This document shows positions 1 through 9,329 of a DNA stretch of 64,000 nt, piece by piece. Origin of the DNA: Lineus longissimus (taxonomy: Eukaryota > Nemertea > Pilidiophora > Heteronemertea > Lineidae); assembly GCF_910592395.1 (NCBI RefSeq), contig NC_088311.1, forward strand, positions 2,978,501 to 3,042,500, written 5' to 3'. The notes under the pieces were generated by a model. It saw only the letters and a list, made by a program, of their open reading frames with translations, made no database searches and was not told where the DNA came from. How positions within the stretch are numbered: the stretch's first letter is position 1; the number at the start of each line of letters is the position of its first letter. Both the position numbers and the translations under genes were made by a program.

Positions 1-19
1 GTCCAATATGATTCACCAC

Positions 20-515
20 TTGACCACCAGGGGGCAAAATCCAAAAACCTTAAAAATGTGATTATTCCTTAACTTCTTGCCCGATTGCCACCAATTTGAT
101 ATCATGGGTACATCTTACCACCATACAGTATATGTCACACAGGTTTTTAATTTGACCTTCTTGTCAAGGTCACAGAGGTCAAATGGCGTAAATTCGCCGT
201 CAGGCCGTAACTATGGCACGTTTCTTAACTGCAATGACTATTGATCACAAATTAAGTACACATGTACCCCTTGGTCAGGTGATCTTAGGTACCGAAGTTT
301 GGTGCGATCTGATTTGCCGTTTGGCCTCTAGGGAGGGGGCCAAATCCTAAATTCTTCAAAATGCCATTATTCCTAGTAATGACTTGCCCGATTGGCACCA
401 ATTTTATATCATAGGTACATCTAATTCTAACAACCATTCAATGTGTCACCCGGGTCTTCTTTGATTTGACCTACTTTTCAAGGTCACAGAGGTCGAATGT
501 ACTGTAAATTGGCCA
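20..515. repeat. Two tandem copies of a ~307-bp repeat
   Basis: Two diverged copies (about 20-205 and 325-515) share the same order of blocks: a G-rich 'ccaggggg' block, 'cttgcccgatt', 'ggtacatct' and 'caaggtcacagaggtc', offset by about 307 bp. The repeat lies in the DNAJC21 intron upstream of the first visible exon, and probably continues left of the window. I see no coding potential. Each copy holds a nuclear-receptor-like direct repeat (see findings). Confidence 0.7.
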
Positions 516-695
516 TTTTGGGGAAATTGTAATTGCTTGGACCTACATCAAACCTAACACTACATGACACAATACCATGCTCTTTATCCATCTTTCCTCC
601 ACATGAGGTGAGCACAATGGCCCTGGCCATTTCATTTGCATAACCTTTCAATTTATCTAATTTTATGCAATCGATCTTTTCTATTTTCTTTCCAG

Positions 696-3600
696 AATTT
701 AGTTGCCTTTATAAAGAAAAGGGATAGACGTGTTCAAGCTCATAAAGTAAGTTTTCAGTCTTTGCTAAGCGTTTAGACAGTGTAATGCCATGATGTTTAC
801 TTGACTTGTATTAGTCAAGGCATGTTTTTCAGTATTTTTTTTCATTCCCTCTTTATATGACCTAGAATATGACTCCATTGTACTTTTAATTTCAGAAAAA
901 GCTTGAAGAACGCATTGCTGTAATTGCCAAGCAGGATGCAGAAAGGAAAGAAAAACAGAAAAAAGAGCGAATAAAGTAAGAAATGAGACAAAACATCTCA
1001 CACTCACTTCAGCAAGTTGACATGCCTGTGTCAGTCATGCCACCACATCACTCCTGACCACGTCCCTCCGGTGCTGGGCTGTCTCGAGCATCTCTATCGC
1101 AACTTAAACACTCGCTCCATCGTGAGGTTGACGTTCATCAAGCATGTCCAGTAACATTGTGGCATGATGAAACTTATAGTTTCCCATTTCCAACCTCTTG
1201 ATGCAATCATTTAATATGTGATAGTGGACAAGAATTGTTTAAACCTCTGTTGTTCCATTGTAAATTCGAAATCAAATCATATTCTCTGTGCCTTCAATGT
1301 TGTAGCAAACATAAACAAGAATATTTCATTCGTTGATGCGGGTACCTATATTTCAGAAAATATGAAAGCTACCAGGAGACTGAGTGGTCAGCCATGTCCC
1401 AGCTTGAAAAAGAACTACAGAACATGGAGGCTCATTTTGATGAACAGTTTGGAGATGAGGCTGTGGAATTTGGTTAGTAGATAGACTTACTGGTCCTGTA
1501 TTCTTTACCATTATTCCGCATAAACTAGATTCTCTGTCTTTCACAGCTCATGAAATTTATGCACAAGTAGATGGTAGGGCCTTAAGATTGACTCTTAAGT
1601 TATAACCAACTTTCAAACTAGCCATAGAATCAATGAGTAGATGCTGGTTGATCTATTTTGGAAAATTGCTGTACAATTTTGTAAATTTAAATGTATTGTT
1701 TCTTTTGTAGGAAGTGGTGCTTCAGAAGAGGAAGATGAGGAGGAAGTGTACTATGATGACATGTTCTGTGTCGCTTGCAATAAAACATTCAAAACAGAGA
1801 AAGCGTAAGTCAACTTCCAGCTTTGGTACGGTTCTTTGACCCTGCAGGTTTTCTTCATATTTGTCTGATTGTTGCCAGACCACAAAGTCAAATCTCCCTG
1901 TGGCCTCTTGTACTACAAGTATCTACAGCTTAGATCTTTCTGCTCATCAGACCATCTGAGCTGGCCCCGGTGAATCGGATGACGTAACTCAGGTAAACCC
2001 TCGATGATTTGTGATTCTGTGTGGTACAATTGATAGTGAAATGAATTTTTCCCTAGATTTGCCAACCATGAAAATTCCAAGAAGCACAAAGAGAATGTGG
2101 TGTTTCTGAAGACGCAGATGGCAGCAGAGGAGGATGACCTTGGGAAGGATGACCTTGACCCAGACGAGGACATGCTAGGAGACAGGCTACTGGATGACAC
2201 AGATCTGCTTGAGGATATCAAAGCTTCAAATGGTCTGGAAGCACAACCAAAAACAAAGTGAGTTGAGTGTTGTTGAAAGTTGGCTTGTTGATCACGAGGG
2301 GGGGGGTATATGACATCACGCATGTTTTTCAGAGGTGTGTAAAGAACAAAACAAGATAAATTTTGCTAGTATATGCTGATTTATACTCCCTTACTGTAGA
2401 AAAAGGCCCTGAGCCCTCAAAGGGCTCAAACATGAAACTGGGCTTATTCATCCAAAGTTTTTTTTCTGTAAGCAAAAGTCGTTTCAAGTTACTTTCATTT
2501 CCACCATTTTAAATTCACAGCTCCAAAGCCAGTTCAATGAACAAAAGTATTGTATAAATAGGATAAGAAAACACTGTTGGATTGGCACACTCTGCCCCAT
2601 TCATCTGTTCATGTCATTTGTTCCATTCACAGATAAACATTGCATGGTCAGCACAATCATGTGTGCGCCACAGGTAGCCAGCGTTGGCTCTAATCTGCAC
2701 GCAGAGCTTATCGCTGTCACGCCTTGGCTCGTGTTCACCCCAATTTGAGAAAGACTTCTCCTTCCCGTTGTCTGCATGTTTCGCTGTCTCGTGATCCTTC
2801 TTATGGCCTCCAGTGTCGAGGTTTTCATGCTCGTAGTCCATGTGACGCTGGTCATTGTCATCTTCACTCTGGTCGTTATGGTCACCATGGTGATCGCCCT
2901 GATTGTCATGGTGATCAGGATTGTCACTTAGGTGTTCATCTGCCTTGTCATGGTGATCCTCATCATTATGGTGTTCTGGATGTGTGCGATCATCATCATG
3001 ATGTCGACCATGATGTTCATCATGATCCCAGTACCAGCCATCCCCAAAGTTGTGGAGACCAATCCAGATTGAATCCACTGTAAAGGAAAAAACTTCTATG
3101 CTTTGTTATCATTTTGAGTTCTTTTGTTTTCGAAAGCTTGAGTTTAATTTGTGCTTTGTTAATCCTTCCAACTGGTCAATAAGAGCATATGTTTCCCGCC
3201 TGACTGATTCAAATGATGTTTTGATTGAGTTAGTTTGGCAAACTCTAACATAGCCATGATTGGCAGTGTAAGTTGTCCAGGCTGAGTTTAATCTGCACCT
3301 GTCGAAACATGCTACTGATTCAGTATTGGCAGTCTTATCTCTGCTTTTATTAAAATAATCTGATTTCAAAATACATGTACATGTAAACGAACCTGCAGGG
3401 TAGTGGTGCATTGTGTGGTAGACCACAAACTTGTGTTCCTTTTCACTGCTGATTTTGACCAGGTGTCCATTATGTTCATGGGCACAGTACTGCTCTGCCT
3501 CGGTCCAGTTGGCGGCCTTCTTCACCCATTCATAGCAGGAGTTGCCATGGTAGATGTAGTGAGATGGACATACCACACCTGTGAAGAGGTTGTTTAAAGG

Positions 3601-4518
3601 CACACTTTGCAAAAGTTTAGTCCATCCCAACAATACATGAACATGCCTGTAATGCATTCGTACATCACCGACCTGGTGGCCTAGATAAATGTACACCAGA
3701 TATTGCATTCATAATCATATAACGCCACAAAAGGGTCAGTATTTGCTCATAAAATGCACCAACACTTCTAGTGCCAAATGACCCCTGTTCACATCTTTAG
3801 GCCGTGCTATTTCATGCTCATGCAGACAAAAATGACAAGAAAACACCGAATGACAAGAAACATCACATTTAATCTTCTTTTGTTGTACATTCTAAACCTA
3901 GCTAGGCCAAAGGCAGTGCAAAGATAACTAAATTAGTTGAGACTGAGTTCTTGAAGTGTCAGAATTAAAAAATATATTGGTTTGGTATATAATTGAAACA
4001 GAATTGTGCATGAATATTCTTATCAATTACATGCTTATCGTTCTTGATCTACTTGTCAATCTCGATACATCATGTCCATCTCTTATGCTAACTATAATGT
4101 TCTAGTTATAAAAATCTATTTCATGTATTGTCCAGAGAGCTTGATATGAGTACAGGTGTGTTTATTTTCAGGGCGTGTGTTCATTCAACATTCGTGCTGT
4201 TCTAGAAACAAAGTCTAGTCAACTATTTTCTCTAGTTCATCTATGTGTACTTCATCTGGAAATGGAATCAGAAAAAATAAGGAAAAGGACATTCTAGTTT
4301 ACAGAAGTGTGTCTTTTGTGATATAATGGGTTTTGGATTTGGTGACAAGGATGTATAAAGGGCTACCCCTTCGCTGCAGCTTTATGCACTGTGCCGCTCC
4401 ATGCTTGCATAAAAGTGCAATTAAATAATAATATAATAATATGAATTATGCTTACCGGATTCATTATCAGTTCCTGAGCCTAGTGGTATTGGTGGAGCTA
4501 TGATACCTCCAAGGCTGA

Positions 4519-4557
<39 letters not shown>

Positions 4558-7500
4558 TGGGATTTAAGGTGCCTATATCCACAGAAAAACGTGATCAAAG
4601 ACACCAGAGAAACCAATCAAAAAAATATAAGCTGCTGGCTATTTTGACAGACTGCTGCCTAGTTAGAGAACAGGAAAGTTTTCAGCTTTCTCTTGAAGAC
4701 AAGGATACTGCTGCTCGCACGAATTTCCTGTGGTAGCCCGTTCCACAGGCGCGGCGCAAGACAAGCAAAAGCCCTGTCTCCAGAGGAAGCCATCCTGCTG
4801 CTGCTGAAAGAGAAGGTGGGGCTTGAAAATAACATGAAGAGTGTGGAATGAAGTGTTGAAAGATGACTAGTGAAACATTCATTTTTTCATTGGAACCAAC
4901 AGCACAACACATTGAACCATCAAGAATTGTCTTTTAAAATATCAACTCACCTTTCAATTGCTTCTCGATGACTTTTCAGAATCTTTTTCAAATGATCAAA
5001 CTCTGCCTCAATTGTCTCTGTCTTCTCAGCCAACTCCTGCAAATCTTCACCTAACTCTCCAAACCTTCTCCTGACCAATTGTCTAGTCTCATTATAATCG
5101 TGGGGCGTAACCTCATGACTGGATCTTATCTTCCTGTTGGATAGGCCAAGAGCCATACCCAGGCACAGAGCCACAGTAAAGAATATGGTCTTTGACTCCA
5201 TGATGGCTCAATGTGATATGATTATGGTTTACCGTGGCTTTATATGAGATGTAGGGGTCAGGACAGTGAAGAAGAATCCATAAATTGTAATTAACAGATT
5301 AGTTCTTGTTCTTGATCATAGTGTGTTTACCCTTTTTGAACGAAGTCTGCTTCAAACTGTTGTGCAGGCTATTCTCAGGAAGTTGCCCAACCTTAGAGAC
5401 ATGGAATTGATGCCAGATAGGATACACTGCTGATAAGTAGTGCCATAGTGCTGATTTAAAGACTGTGTGACTTACCCTTCAATGGCTTTTTGATGAGCCT
5501 GCAATAATATATCAAGTTCCCCCTGCTCATTTTCCACAACTTCCAACTGATACTTCAGATCCTCAATCTCCTCGGTCAAGTTTTGGATCTTCCTCAGAAC
5601 AACTCTGCGGAATCGTCTCGGCAAGTGCTCCAGGTCTGGGTCTGGGGTAGGGGTGGGATGATGCCTGTGATGCTTCTTCCTTCTCCCTGCAAGAAGTTCC
5701 GTCGTATGGACCCCAAGGATCAAAATTAAGATGAAGATTTTCATGCCTGCTTCAGAAGTCCTGATATCATGAAATTCTGCTCTAATCCTGGTTCCGTTTT
5801 GATGGGTTGATTTGTTGAAGAAGGGATGAAATCAGGATCTTTCGTGGTCTGCGGCTAAAACAATTCTATGCAGCAGTCTGAATAGATTGATGTCTGGTAT
5901 GCACTATTTGAGCAGATTACTTCTGACTGTATGTTATTATTCAACTTGATGTGTTATACCTTCATCAGGTGCAGTGCTAAGAGTAGGATCTAGATGATGG
6001 AATTCCATGATGCAAGGAGCTTATAAAGAAGGGGTTATAAGGTGGTATCATCCATGGTCATGTGCCAGCAGTGTATGGGGTGATACTCTATGTTCATATC
6101 TCACTGAGCTTGGTTATTTAATTTAGTTTGTGTTGCTCAATTCAGGTCATTTCTGTGTATACAGAATCGTACAAGTCAGTTCATGAGATGAGAAATTAGA
6201 AGTAAGGACTAAAGGGGCTTTGGGTGTTTCAGTAGAAACAAATAACCTGAGATCATAAAGATGAACTTCTGACCCAAGAGAAGAAATCTGTGTTGCAGAA
6301 CATCTTTGCAAAATCATTATATTGGTGTGGCTTCTGGGGTTGATGAGTTTAAGGTAGATTTCACGTCTTCACACAGAAAGGCTATGGCATGGTTTGCATA
6401 ATCCAGGCTAACTAGAAGTGAAATGAACTCTAGCAGGTCAGGCGCATGATCTGCCTTTGCCAAAATAGATGCAGGCATATGCTACCTCTTGGTGGGAATT
6501 ATAATGCTGAGACTAATTAATCTAAAATTATAGATTAATTATCTCTCATTGAAAATGGTTGTTCGTAAGTCTCCATGGACAATCTTCTGATCAGGGTTGA
6601 TTGACTTTGTCCCCATCTTTAAAAATAACATTTGTCTGTATCCAGAATAGGTTCTACTGTGTGTATGATAACTTAAACTTTTTGAATCAATGATTGTGTC
6701 TCATTATCCGTTTGTTTGTATCTTTCAGATTATCAAAGAAACAGAAGAAGAAGCGAAAGGAACTGCAAAAGCAGCAGCAAAAGCTCATAGATGATGAACA
6801 AGAGGTAGGACCTGTCACTATCATTATCAAAATATCTTAACTTATAATATGAGTTTTAAAAAGCTTTGTGTGCCAGAGACTGTCTGATAATTCCAGATTG
6901 TGTTTGAGTCACCGACTTAGAAATGAAAATCCCAAATAGTTTGGTGTTGAGAACAGGCATTGTGGTGTTCATTGCGTCAATGCCTTACGAGGCAGACGAG
7001 GGGGTGACAAGAGTCACATTCGAATACAGCCCCAACTATTGGTTCTCACATTTATGATCATGATGAAATAAAATATTCCAAGTTTTTGGAGACATTCTGT
7101 GTTTCATTGATGTTTCGTGTTACTCTTCTAGAATGAATCTGAGAACGATGGCAGTGCTGAAAAGGACCCTGCACCTGAGATCGAGGTGAAAAAGGATGTG
7201 CCTTCACAATCACAGCAAAAGGACAGCAAACCACAGGCAGACAGCAACCAGCCTCAGCCAGAAATATCAACAGTTGCTGAAGAAACCGCAGCCAGGTGAG
7301 ATTAATCAGATTTCTTGTGCTGCAGTACCACTCTGTTAGGGACACGCTTGGGAGAGACAAATGCTGTCTTTTATTGGCTGAGTAAAGAGGGATCCTGATT
7401 ATGGAGGTCAAATTGTATAGAAAAGACCTATGTTTGTCTCTTATGAGAGGTGTCCTGCTCGCCTGTGCTATCTCCTAAAGGTAGCTACCCTATTCATCTG

Positions 7501-8428
7501 TGTAGTCTCATTCACTGTATCATTGAAGAGCATTTTGCTGGCAAGTCCTCCTTGCAATCCAAAAAGCATCACAAAAAGTCAGTACCGGAAGTTTTTAAGT
7601 GTCATAGCAGCCTTCTTCTTCCACTTTCAGAAGCGAGCAGCCATCAAAGGAGAAAAACAAAAAGGCAAAAGATGGTAAAAAGCCTGTCAAACCACAAGAA
7701 GAAGAAGAAGAAGAGGTAAGTGTGGTATTTCTGTTTCTATCGCAAGCTAATGACTTGGTGTCTGTGCTTTGTATCAAGTTGCAATGTGAAGCCCGAAGGT
7801 GTTTTGGGCATAAGTACACTATACCTTTAAAGGATTGAAGATTATAATAATACAGCATTTCTCACATTGGACAGAGTGGTTCTTCTTTTTCTATACCAAA
7901 TGAATATTGCAAGCATATTACACCATTGGTCAGGAGCTTCCTCAAGGAGTTCATCTGCAGTTGCTGCATCTTGCTTCACTCTGTCCAACCTCATCACTCT
8001 AGTTCTTCTTTGTGAAGTGACCACTGCTAGTCACGCTGTCTGATGATCTACATGTATATGTTACCGTACACAACGGGAGAGGTCTATTGAGAAGCATATG
8101 CATGTGTACAGGGTCATGTAAGTCTGAAGATTGGGTGTACATACTTTAAATATGGCCCCATGGAATGCCCAGAAAAAGAAGGTGAAGCAGATATCTATAT
8201 GAATGAAATCAGTACTACTTCATCTGTAAATCTGTACGAAACTTATGTTCAATTTTCCAGACCAACCAACCTGAACATCATTACTGCAACACGTGTAAGA
8301 AGGAGTTCCCAACCAGAAATAAACTCTTCGATCACCTTAAGACAACTGGGCATCAACTTCGAGTGCCATCAGCAAATGAACACCAAGGTTCAAGTAAAAA
8401 ATTAAACAAAAAGAAAGGAAAGAGATGA
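696..8428 (+). CDS. DNAJC21: DnaJ homolog subfamily C member 21, 3' part (nine coding exons)
   Basis: Cytosolic/nucleolar J-protein; the family (yeast Jjj1) works with Hsp70 in late 60S ribosomal subunit maturation and factor recycling. Coding exons read at 696-746, 896-975, 1357-1472, 1711-1804, 2057-2257, 6729-6804, 7132-7295, 7631-7715 and 8261-8428. All have AG/GT borders and compatible phases, giving 344 residues and a TGA at 8426-8428. Visible landmarks: [10 protein letters not shown] and [11 protein letters not shown] of the family's middle region; a first zinc finger [20 protein letters not shown] split over the exons ending at 1804 and starting at 2057; acidic and lysine-rich low-complexity stretches ([11 protein letters not shown], a run of E); and a C-terminal finger [22 protein letters not shown] followed by a basic tail. 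The N-terminal J domain is missing because the gene starts left of the window. Intron 2258-6728 hosts a lectin gene on the other strand. Orthology is firm from domain order and motif identity. Confidence 0.93.
2614..5201 (-). CDS. Secreted C-type lectin with His/Asp-rich insertion, isoform using proximal first exon
   Basis: Coding exons on the minus strand: 5201-4951, 4514-4456, 3578-3393 and 3077-2614. Phases join exactly, giving 319 residues. Exon 1 encodes a signal peptide ([19 protein letters not shown]) and a charged, heptad-like coiled coil that may oligomerise the protein. Exon 2 is a short Pro/Gly linker. Exon 3 starts the lectin fold ([16 protein letters not shown], then [16 protein letters not shown]). 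Exon 4 has the WIGL core motif (residues 170-173), then a 91-residue H/D/E insertion (183-273), then FSNWGEHEP and the cysteines at 291, 307 and 315 closing the fold (FICEW). The usual EPN calcium motif reads EPR, so sugar specificity is uncertain. The gene lies wholly inside a DNAJC21 intron in opposite orientation. Family assignment is firm; the ligand is unknown. Extracellular, possibly metal-binding (inference). Confidence 0.85.
2755..3027 (-). other. His/Asp/Glu-rich insertion within the lectin domain
   Basis: This is 91 codons in the middle of exon 4, between WYW (position of the usual W-SDG segment) and FSNW. By count: 21 His, 22 Asp, 9 Glu, so 57% of residues, often as HH or HHD pairs ([28 protein letters not shown]). 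No intron borders it. The insertion replaces the start of the long loop of the fold without breaking the frame or the cysteines. Composition predicts a disordered metal-binding segment (inference). Confidence 0.85.
4340..4440 (+). repeat. Possible SINE/LINE 3' end with AAT-rich tail
   Basis: The segment ends in an interrupted (ATA/AAT)n tail preceded by 'gtgcaattaaataat', reminiscent of non-LTR 3' ends. No coding motif is visible. It sits just downstream of lectin exon 2 on the transcribed strand. Confidence 0.25.
4515..4800 (-). mobile_element. 5'-truncated LINE (CR1/L2-like 3' end) with GATT tail
   Basis: The minus strand reads a LINE ORF2 carboxy end: [19 protein letters not shown], then [12 protein letters not shown] and a stop. 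A short 3' UTR follows and then a perfect (GATT)n run (4520-4554), as expected for the microsatellite tail of CR1/L2-type elements. The rest of the element is missing (5' truncation). It lies in the lectin gene's first intron in the same orientation, and its tail ends at the exon 2 acceptor. Confidence 0.7.
5238..5244 (-). promoter_or_regulatory. TATA box of the proximal lectin promoter
   Basis: The minus strand reads TATAAAG about 37-43 bp upstream of the proximal ATG (5201), placing transcription start only about 10 bp before the ATG. A TATA box suits a tissue-restricted secreted protein. For the distal first exon I see only a possible TATAAG near 6022-6028, which would imply a long 5' UTR or a further intron. 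Confidence 0.5.
5476..5744 (-). CDS. Alternative first exon of the C-type lectin (distal)
   Basis: The exon opens with ATG and a hydrophobic signal peptide ([20 protein letters not shown]), then a basic His-rich patch (RRKKHHRHH), a Pro/Thr/Asp segment, and a coiled coil ([20 protein letters not shown]). It ends with GCC ATT GAA GG followed by the donor GTAAGT. Length 269 nt leaves two bases over, the same phase as the proximal first exon (251 nt, GCA ATT GAA AG|GTGAGT). The two exons end in matching ...KAIE / ...EAIE residues, so they are paralogous. Spliced to exon 2 it gives a 325-residue isoform. It could instead be the first exon of a lost or separate duplicate gene, but no second set of lectin exons lies between. 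Confidence 0.7.
7323..7460. mobile_element. Degenerate copy of a pogo/Tigger-like MITE
   Basis: Reads as a decayed version of the intact element at 10594-10773: 'gcagtaccactctgttagg', then 'gggagagacaaatgctgtc', 'gatcctgattatggaggtc', 'aagacctatgt' and 'agaggtgtcc', in the same order. It begins about 27 bp after a DNAJC21 donor site, within the intron. Confidence 0.6.
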
Positions 8429-8717
8429 TCTACGAGGGTGTGAGCTTTTTCTGTAAAAATGTACATTATAATAAACTAAAGAAAGAAACCTTAATCTTTG
8501 TGTTTGTATCTTTAGAGCAGAGCATTCGATTTGAGCACCCCAAAGCATCCAAGCATTGAAATCCAAGCAATGTTCCAAAATCAAAGACCATGCTTTTCAA
8601 GCTTGTTGCCCCCGAATCTATACCCTGAACTAAGTGATACACATCAACCACCACTGCTGGTCACTCTGTCGGATGATCTACATGTATATGTGACCATACA
8701 CAACGGGAAGGTCTGTA
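8018..8717 (+). repeat. ~66-bp direct repeat flanking the last DNAJC21 exon
   Basis: The segment at 8021-8087 ('ccactgctagtcacgctgtc...caacgggagaggtct') recurs at 8651-8716 with a few changes, 630 bp apart, one copy in the last intron and one past the polyadenylation signal. They may be ends of a dispersed element; nothing else in the window matches. Confidence 0.6.
8470..8475 (+). terminator. Polyadenylation signal of DNAJC21
   Basis: AATAAA lies 42 bp after the DNAJC21 stop codon, in an A-rich stretch. It is the first canonical signal downstream. A short 3' UTR is inferred. Confidence 0.6.
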
Positions 8718-9290
8718 TGTCGACATGATTTCTACACAGGGGAAGCACATGTACCGGTACGAATTGTTGTCGGTGGAAAAATCCCATCACTACAGTTAAC
8801 ATGTCCCTCATCCTCCTCATGCGATGACATGGCTCCGAAGATGATGAAAACGCTGGATGTTAGAGTAGAATGTCAACAGGTCTGGGGAGCAATATATTCT
8901 AGGGACAGTATTTATCTGGCCTTTTCCTAGAGTGTGATATCGGATGGCATCGTGAGGTGCTGTACTGCATAAACCAGTATAAATGCAACTCTGGTTCTCC
9001 AGTATAGGCCAGCCCTGATCAAGGAAAGAGTGTGGGTGACTGGATGACATCTCATCCTACTTGCAGCGTAACATTTGCCAGGATAAATGCAGACAAGACC
9101 ATTTAAGAGATTCAGATTTTATAACTAGATTTACACATCGCATGCTGCCAAAGCGATCAGTTCCATGATCTTATACCATGCCAACAGGGTGTTGAGAAGG
9201 AGCACCCAACCAGTCTCTTAATTCTTTCTTCAGAACAGTACCACTGAATATTTCCTGATGTTATAATGAGAGTTCGCAGAACATGTAGCA
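8476..9290. other. Convergent intergenic spacer
   Basis: Between the DNAJC21 and MTG1 polyadenylation signals. Apart from the second copy of the 66-bp repeat (8651-8716) I see no gene or RNA. Confidence 0.6.
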
Positions 9291-9296
9291 TTTATT
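9291..9296 (-). terminator. Polyadenylation signal of MTG1
   Basis: TTTATT on the + strand, that is AATAAA on the minus strand, shortly after the TAG stop at 9330-9332. About 0.8 kb separates it from the DNAJC21 polyadenylation signal, so the two convergent genes need not overlap. Confidence 0.65.
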
Positions 9297-9329
9297 GTCC
9301 AAGGCTCACACTGCCTGTTTTCAACGATC

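Noticed and set aside
2601-3083. His/Cys-rich frames overlapping lectin exon 4 in other frames and on the + strand
   Set aside because: Shadows of the biased HHD coding repeats; only the lectin frame carries the conserved fold motifs and splices in phase.
4682-4912. 76-codon minus-strand frame as an extra lectin exon
   Set aside because: Overlaps the LINE carboxy-terminal frame, which reads the LINE motif in another phase; the spliced lectin model does not need it.
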